DNA of 64,000 nt from Bacteroidia bacterium (GTDB taxonomy: Bacteria > Bacteroidota > Bacteroidia > SXHM01). Below the pieces are notes generated by a model. The model was not told the DNA's origin and searched no databases. It worked only from the letters and a program-made list of their open reading frames with translations. Position numbers and translations under genes: made by a program. Location of the stretch: assembly GCA_022072225.1 (NCBI GenBank), contig JAJVIC010000009.1, positions 837,746-901,745 on the forward strand. Reading direction: 5' to 3'. Below, one piece after another: positions 60,290 to 64,000 of the stretch. How positions within the stretch are numbered: position 1 is the first letter of the stretch; the number at the start of each line of letters is the position of its first letter.

Positions 60290-60781
60290 TTGAAAAAAGT
60301 TTACAGTATTGGAATTGTTGCAGGACTTATTCCTGTAATTTTTAAAACTATTCTTTTTCTTGGCGGCTATGCCGAGGCACATGCAGGCAGTTTTACCAAC
60401 CTTGCCGAGTTGGTGGTGGTTGCTCTGGCAATTCCCGTTTCAATGTTTATTGCCCGCAAAGAGAACGATGGGCTTTTGCCTTTTAACAGTGCCCTTAAAA
60501 CAGGTATGGCAACGGCTGTAATGGCAGGAATTATTGTATGCGCCTTTACCTTTCTTTATTATAAGTATATGAATACGGCTATTCTGGAAAATGCAGTTGC
60601 TCAGGCCACTGAATATGCTGCGAAAAATAATTTGAATGCAGAAGAAACCAAGAAATCAATTGAAGGAGCAAAGCAGGTGTTTTCACCTTTTGTGCAATCA
60701 ACTTCCGCTTTGTTCGGAATAATGCTTACCGGCTTTTTGGTGTCGGTTATTTCGGCTGTAATCTTTAAAAGAGAAAACTAA
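60290..60781 (+). CDS. DUF4199-like membrane protein
   Basis: A 163-residue protein with four hydrophobic segments (about 5-27, 38-54, 68-92, 137-158) and a soluble loop between the third and fourth (NAVAQATEYAAKNNLNAEET). This arrangement matches DUF4199 proteins of Bacteroidota, whose function is unknown. It starts with TTG, 5 bases after the DUF6580 stop, and ends 1 base before the TfoX-domain gene, so the three are cotranscribed. Confidence 0.77.
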   Translation: MKKVYSIGIVAGLIPVIFKTILFLGGYAEAHAGSFTNLAELVVVALAIPVSMFIARKENDGLLPFNSALKTGMATAVMAGIIVCAFTFLYYKYMNTAILENAVAQATEYAAKNNLNAEETKKSIEGAKQVFSPFVQSTSALFGIMLTGFLVSVISAVIFKREN

Positions 60782-60782
60782 T

Positions 60783-61124
60783 ATGGCTTACGATACTAAT
60801 TTAGAAGATCGTATTAAACAAGTACTTGATAAAAAGAAAATTATTTATTCCGGAAAGAATATGATGGGTGGGTGGTGTGCTATGGTTGATGATAAAATGT
60901 GTGTAGGAATTGTGAAGAATGAATTGATGGCACGAATTGATCCTGATTTTCAAGTACAAGCTTTAAAAAAGAAAGGTTGCAGATTAATGGATTTTACAGG
61001 TCGGCCGATGAAAGGCTATGTTTTTGTTTCACCGGAAGGCATAGATATGGATAAAGACCTTGAATACTGGGTGCAACTTTGCTTAGACTTTAATCCCAAA
61101 GCAAAATCGAGCAAGAAAAAGTAG
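60783..61124 (+). CDS. TfoX N-terminal domain protein
   Basis: A 113-residue protein consisting of a TfoX/Sxy N-terminal domain: EDRIKQVLDKKKIIYSGKNM, then GGWCAMVDDKMCVGIVKNEL, and RPMKGYVFVSPEGIDMD with the basic tail KAKSSKKK. TfoX controls competence genes in gamma-proteobacteria together with CRP, but stand-alone N-terminal domains are common in Bacteroidota and need not relate to competence. The start is one base after the DUF4199 stop. The following gap of 135 bases holds a dispersed inverted repeat. Confidence 0.82.
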   Translation: MAYDTNLEDRIKQVLDKKKIIYSGKNMMGGWCAMVDDKMCVGIVKNELMARIDPDFQVQALKKKGCRLMDFTGRPMKGYVFVSPEGIDMDKDLEYWVQLCLDFNPKAKSSKKK

Positions 61125-61177
61125 CGGTATTTTATTCTACTCTTATTCCCTGCCGATTAGTTTCTGTTGCAGAGATT

Positions 61178-61239
61178 TGTCACTTCGAGCGTAGTCGAGA
61201 AGTTTTAATTATTGCTTCTCGACTACGCTCGAAGTGACA
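61178..61239. repeat. dispersed repeat copies 4 and 5 as a perfect inverted pair
   Basis: TGTCACTTCGAGCGTAG... (61178-61202) is followed after 12 bases by its exact reverse complement (61215-61239, starting CTTCTCGACTACGC). The 25-bp arms could fold into a long hairpin. GTCTTTTAG follows, so it may also stop transcription between the converging TfoX and lipoprotein genes. Confidence 0.88.
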
Positions 61240-61259
61240 GTCTTTTAGTTCAGTTGAAT

Positions 61260-62174
61260 TTATTGAACTGTTGGAATCATTCCGCGAATTCCCATATCAA
61301 TTACCACATCGCCAACTTCGGGTTCATAAATACCGTCACCATTGTCAATCCACTCAAAGCTGTCGTTGGTAGAGAGCGAAACTTCCACCACGATATCATC
61401 TGTTTCGTTTCCGGTGATAACCATATTGCTTCCGGCAAACTGTCCGGTTACCAGACAAGAACCTGAAGGCAATGGTGAGTTAAGAAATAATGGATTTACA
61501 ACCGTTGTTGCTCCTGCGGGCGCTTGCCCTGAGGTCACCTGACCAAATGCCTCAAACGCCCAGTAACCTTGTGCTTTATCGTCATTTATGGTAATGGGAA
61601 CATTGAGCGGAGAATAGGTTTTTATGTAAGTATTATAGCCGATAAACGATGCAACAGTTCCTGTAAACTGATTTCATAGGAATTTCACTTTTACATCATA
61701 ATTCTGATAAGCCAGCGAAACGCGCAACCATTTATAGCTTCCCGCAGGAACCTGACTCAGCGGAATGGAGAAAAACTCTTCACCCGGACCAACTACTTTT
61801 GATTGCTCAAAGTCAATGGCACGGTCACCACCTGCAGTTGTTTCTAAGTTTTTGAATAGAACAGTACCTCCGCCAATGGCTGTAAAATCGTTGGTTGCCA
61901 ACTCAACATAATGCCCGCTCATTTTGCGGAAAACAGGCGATTGCGCTGCTCTTCCGGCAGGAACTGTTGTTGGTTGTCCGAAAGCATTCAAACGTACCTG
62001 AGTTGAGTCGAATACAAATTTTAAAATCAAGCGCGGATGTTCGCCTGGATTAAGTGCCGGATCGGAATTGATACCGTCATTGTTTATATCGTCATCGTTG
62101 TTTTCTTTCTTGCACGAAGAAAAAGAGATAGCTAAACAGAGTGTAAGAAGCAGTAGCGTTGAGAAGCGTTTCAT
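61260..62174 (-). pseudogene. lipoprotein gene interrupted by an in-frame TGA
   Basis: The reading frame from ATG 62174 encodes a lipoprotein (lipobox SFSSC, then KKENNDDD) of 166 residues and stops at TGA 61676-61674. The same frame then runs open for a further 137 codons to 61260 with convincing sequence (NQFTGTVASFIGYNTYIKTY ... WAFEAFGQVTSG ... DNGDGIYEPEVGDVVIDMG). Without the TGA the product would be 304 residues. A single nonsense change (for instance from TGG) or a sequencing error would explain it. The family is not recognised; it is divergent from a di-heme peroxidase gene, so it may have served with it. Confidence 0.8.
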
Positions 62175-62288
62175 TTGGAATATGGTTATAATTACAGAAC
62201 CCGAAAATAAATGAAATAGTATTTATTGTATGGTTTTTAACAGAAGTATAATGACTCATATCATTCCGCATGCTTAACATATTCTGTT

Positions 62289-62296
62289 TACTTTTG
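62289..62296 (+). promoter_or_regulatory. -7 element of the di-heme peroxidase gene
   Basis: TACTTTTG matches TAnnTTTG, 20 bases before the ATG at 62317. Confidence 0.5.
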
Positions 62297-62316
62297 CGCT
62301 AATTAATTCAATTACT

Positions 62317-63405
62317 ATGCGAATCCTGAAAATACCTGCTGCGCTTATTGTATTGATTTCTTTAGTACAGAGTTGTAAAAAAGATGATTGTCCGCAGGAT
62401 TGCGATTTGAGTTTATATAACCCAACGCCTTACAGCATTAACCGTCCGCAGGGCTTTCCCGAAATGGTTATTCCGGCTGATAACCCAATGACAGTGGAAG
62501 GTGTTGCATTGGGCAGAAAATTGTTTTACGAAAAACGTTTGAGCGGTGATAACACCATGTCGTGTGCCACCTGCCATGTACAGCAACCATTTTCGTTTAC
62601 AGATAATGCAACCCGCTTTAGTACCGGTATTGACGGAATTGAGGGCAACCGCAATGCCATGGCAATAATAAATCTGGGTTGGGCACGCAATTTTTTCTGG
62701 GACGGAAGAGCGGCTACACTTGAATTGCAAGCCCTGGGCCCTGTTCCCAATCCGATTGAAATGCACCAACGATGGGTTGATGCCATTGCGAAATTGGAAG
62801 CAGACACAACCTATCCTGAATTATTTTTAAAAGCTTTCGGCATTTGTGAAATTGATTCAATTCATGTGGCAATGGCTATTGCTCAGTTTGAGCGCACCAT
62901 GATTTCGGGTAATTCAAAGTTTGATAAGTTTTTGCGCGGAGAGGTAGCACTAACACCATCGGAACAAAATGGTTTCTCGCTTTTCAACCGCGATAAATCA
63001 GATTTTCTGAGCGGTGCCGATTGCTTTCATTGTCACGGTTCGGCCGGAGGAGCATTTACCGATAATGATTTTCATAATAATGGTTTAGACTCAGTTTTTA
63101 CAGATCTGGGTCGTGAGTTAACAACAGGTGATATAAACGACCGTGGCAAATTTCGTTCACCAACTTTAAGAAACATTGAACTGACTGCACCCTATATGCA
63201 CGATGGCCGCTTTGCAACGCTGGAAGAAGTAATAGAACACTATAACAGTGGAGGTCATCCATCACCTACGCTCGACCCGCTGATGAAAAATGTAGGCGTT
63301 GGGCTTGAACTTACAGAGCAGGAAAAAACCGACCTTATTAATTTTCTGAAAACGCTGACCGACATGGATTTTGTAAATAATCCCGACTTCAGCGAGCCGC
63401 AATAA
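62317..63405 (+). CDS. di-heme cytochrome c peroxidase / MauG-family lipoprotein
   Basis: A 362-residue lipoprotein (lipobox LVQSC, Cys20). Two c-type heme sites are visible: CATCH (83-87) and CFHCH (236-240). The family segments GRKLFYEKRLSGDNTMSC, NAMAIINLGW, FWDGRA and LRNIELTAPYMHDGRFATLEEV are all present. Such enzymes reduce hydrogen peroxide with electrons from cytochromes or, in the MauG branch, oxidise a partner protein. The anchor suggests that it faces the periplasm. Its neighbours are a broken lipoprotein gene (divergent) and a large secreted protein 15 bases downstream, which may be cotranscribed. Confidence 0.92.
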   Translation: MRILKIPAALIVLISLVQSCKKDDCPQDCDLSLYNPTPYSINRPQGFPEMVIPADNPMTVEGVALGRKLFYEKRLSGDNTMSCATCHVQQPFSFTDNATRFSTGIDGIEGNRNAMAIINLGWARNFFWDGRAATLELQALGPVPNPIEMHQRWVDAIAKLEADTTYPELFLKAFGICEIDSIHVAMAIAQFERTMISGNSKFDKFLRGEVALTPSEQNGFSLFNRDKSDFLSGADCFHCHGSAGGAFTDNDFHNNGLDSVFTDLGRELTTGDINDRGKFRSPTLRNIELTAPYMHDGRFATLEEVIEHYNSGGHPSPTLDPLMKNVGVGLELTEQEKTDLINFLKTLTDMDFVNNPDFSEPQ

Positions 63406-63420
63406 TTCTAATCTTTTACA

Positions 63421-64000
63421 ATGAGAATATTTTTTACGCTTACCCTTTTTATGGTGGTAACTAACTACCTTTTTGCCCAAAACATGTATAAGCCCTCGCA
63501 GGCTGAAATTGCAACATTACCTCAGTGGGCGCAACTGATGTATGCTGAAAATGCCAATGTGGCGGAAGTGAAAAAAGCATATCATGAATACTATGCCTCA
63601 CATGAGTTTGTAAAGAATTATCACACGCAATATTTCAAACGCTGGACAAGAGCCGTTGAGCCCTATGCCGCAATGGACGGCACTGTGCAGCTGCCCTCAG
63701 CAGACGAACAGCTTTCCACACGCAGAGAACTGTTGAATTCAAATTCGCAACAACACCGCTCGAGCGGAAACTGGAATTTAGTGGGACCGCTGGTTGCATA
63801 TAACGGTGATGCTGAATTTGTAGGTCAGCAGTGCAACGTTTATTCCATTGACCAAAGCGCCTCAAATCCGGCAGTAGTATATTGCGGAACCGAGCCTGGC
63901 GAAATTTACCGCAGCAATGACGAAGGCGCAACCTGGTTCAACGTAAGTTATAACGACCCGCTGAACGGAGGTGTTACCGCTATTGAAATTCATCCCGCAA
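63421..64000 (+). CDS. start of a large secreted protein with BNR/sortilin-like propeller (partial)
   Basis: An open frame from ATG 63421 to the window end (193 codons, no stop). A signal peptide (MRIFFTLTLFMVVTNYLFAQ) is followed by a helical pro-region (WAQLMYAENANVAEVKKAYH) and then GNWNLVGPLVAYNG and VYCGTEPGEIYRSNDEGATW, the Asp-box type repeat of sortilin/Vps10-like propellers. Proteins of this plan in Bacteroidota are usually long and end with a T9SS sorting domain, which would be outside the window. Function is unknown; adhesion or polymer binding is likely. It lies 15 bases after the peroxidase. Confidence 0.8.
   Translation, partial: MRIFFTLTLFMVVTNYLFAQNMYKPSQAEIATLPQWAQLMYAENANVAEVKKAYHEYYASHEFVKNYHTQYFKRWTRAVEPYAAMDGTVQLPSADEQLSTRRELLNSNSQQHRSSGNWNLVGPLVAYNGDAEFVGQQCNVYSIDQSASNPAVVYCGTEPGEIYRSNDEGATWFNVSYNDPLNGGVTAIEIHPA

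Noticed and set aside
60783-61124. Competence regulator
   Set aside because: Only the TfoX N-terminal domain is present and no competence gene is near, so a competence role is not supported.
61674-61676. TGA read as selenocysteine or another recoded stop
   Set aside because: TGA ends many intact genes in this window (for example at 1572 and 42370), and no hairpin of SECIS type or cysteine homologue supports recoding.

Overview
The window is chromosomal DNA of a member of the Bacteroidota. Evidence: secreted proteins with C-terminal type IX secretion (T9SS) sorting domains, an S46 dipeptidyl-peptidase, a complete Bat operon, an ECF sigma factor with a TonB-fused anti-sigma factor, a resorcinol/aryl-polyene (flexirubin-type) pigment cluster, and promoters with the Bacteroidota -7 element TAnnTTTG in front of many genes. 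No rRNA, tRNA, transposase, prophage or CRISPR array was seen. The order is mostly housekeeping and envelope biology, so a soil, freshwater or sludge lineage (Chitinophagales/Flavobacteriales-like) is likely; the genus cannot be named from this.

Layout. 1-4.5 kb: end of a flexirubin/aryl-polyene type cluster (ACP, ketosynthase, degenerate ketosynthase, NodB deacetylase, LolA-like carrier, dehydratase). 4.5-14 kb: S46 peptidase, WG-repeat protein, and two T9SS-secreted proteases on the minus strand. 14-17.5 kb: nucleotide-sugar operon (DegT aminotransferase, UDP-glucose 6-dehydrogenase, UDP-glucuronate decarboxylase). 17.5-25.6 kb: LytTR regulator with hybrid kinase, NfeD protease, GMC oxidoreductase, universal stress protein. 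25.7-32.6 kb: guaB, a three-gene PpiC/SurA periplasmic folding operon, a MoxR ATPase. 32.7-43.6 kb: Smr protein, peroxiredoxin, nth, ECF sigma/anti-sigma-TonB, smpB, relA/spoT, acyl-CoA dehydrogenase, peptide-binding lipoprotein and small genes. 43.7-52.2 kb: MoxR-DUF58-Bat operon. 52.2-53.8 kb: an array of palindromes in exact 41-bp register, then sucD. 53.8-58.8 kb: myo-inositol oxygenase, MFS transporter, GalU-type pyrophosphorylase and a GHMP kinase closely resembling plant glucuronokinase. 58.9-64 kb: a pseudo-hydrolase, small membrane proteins, a lipoprotein gene broken by a stop codon, a di-heme peroxidase and the start of a secreted propeller protein.

Three things stand out. First, the inositol locus looks like the plant myo-inositol oxidation route (inositol to glucuronate, to glucuronate-1-phosphate, to UDP-glucuronate) gathered in one place; the 14-17 kb operon supplies the other, UDP-glucose dehydrogenase, route and a UDP-glucuronate decarboxylase that could use either product. 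Second, about 380 bp between batE and sucD carry ten palindrome positions spaced by exactly 41 bp, with a higher-order 82-bp alternation. Third, clusters of 7-nt tandem repeats, most often four or five units, recur at gene starts, inside signal peptides and inside a T9SS sorting domain; since 7 is not a multiple of 3 they encode the same heptapeptide cycle in any forward frame. Other dispersed palindromic repeats are also built into protein ends (WG protein, Bat protein, MFS transporter, GalU).

Start codons were moved downstream where a -7 promoter element or a repeat overlaps the longest possible start, or where the signal peptide or conserved N-terminus begins later.
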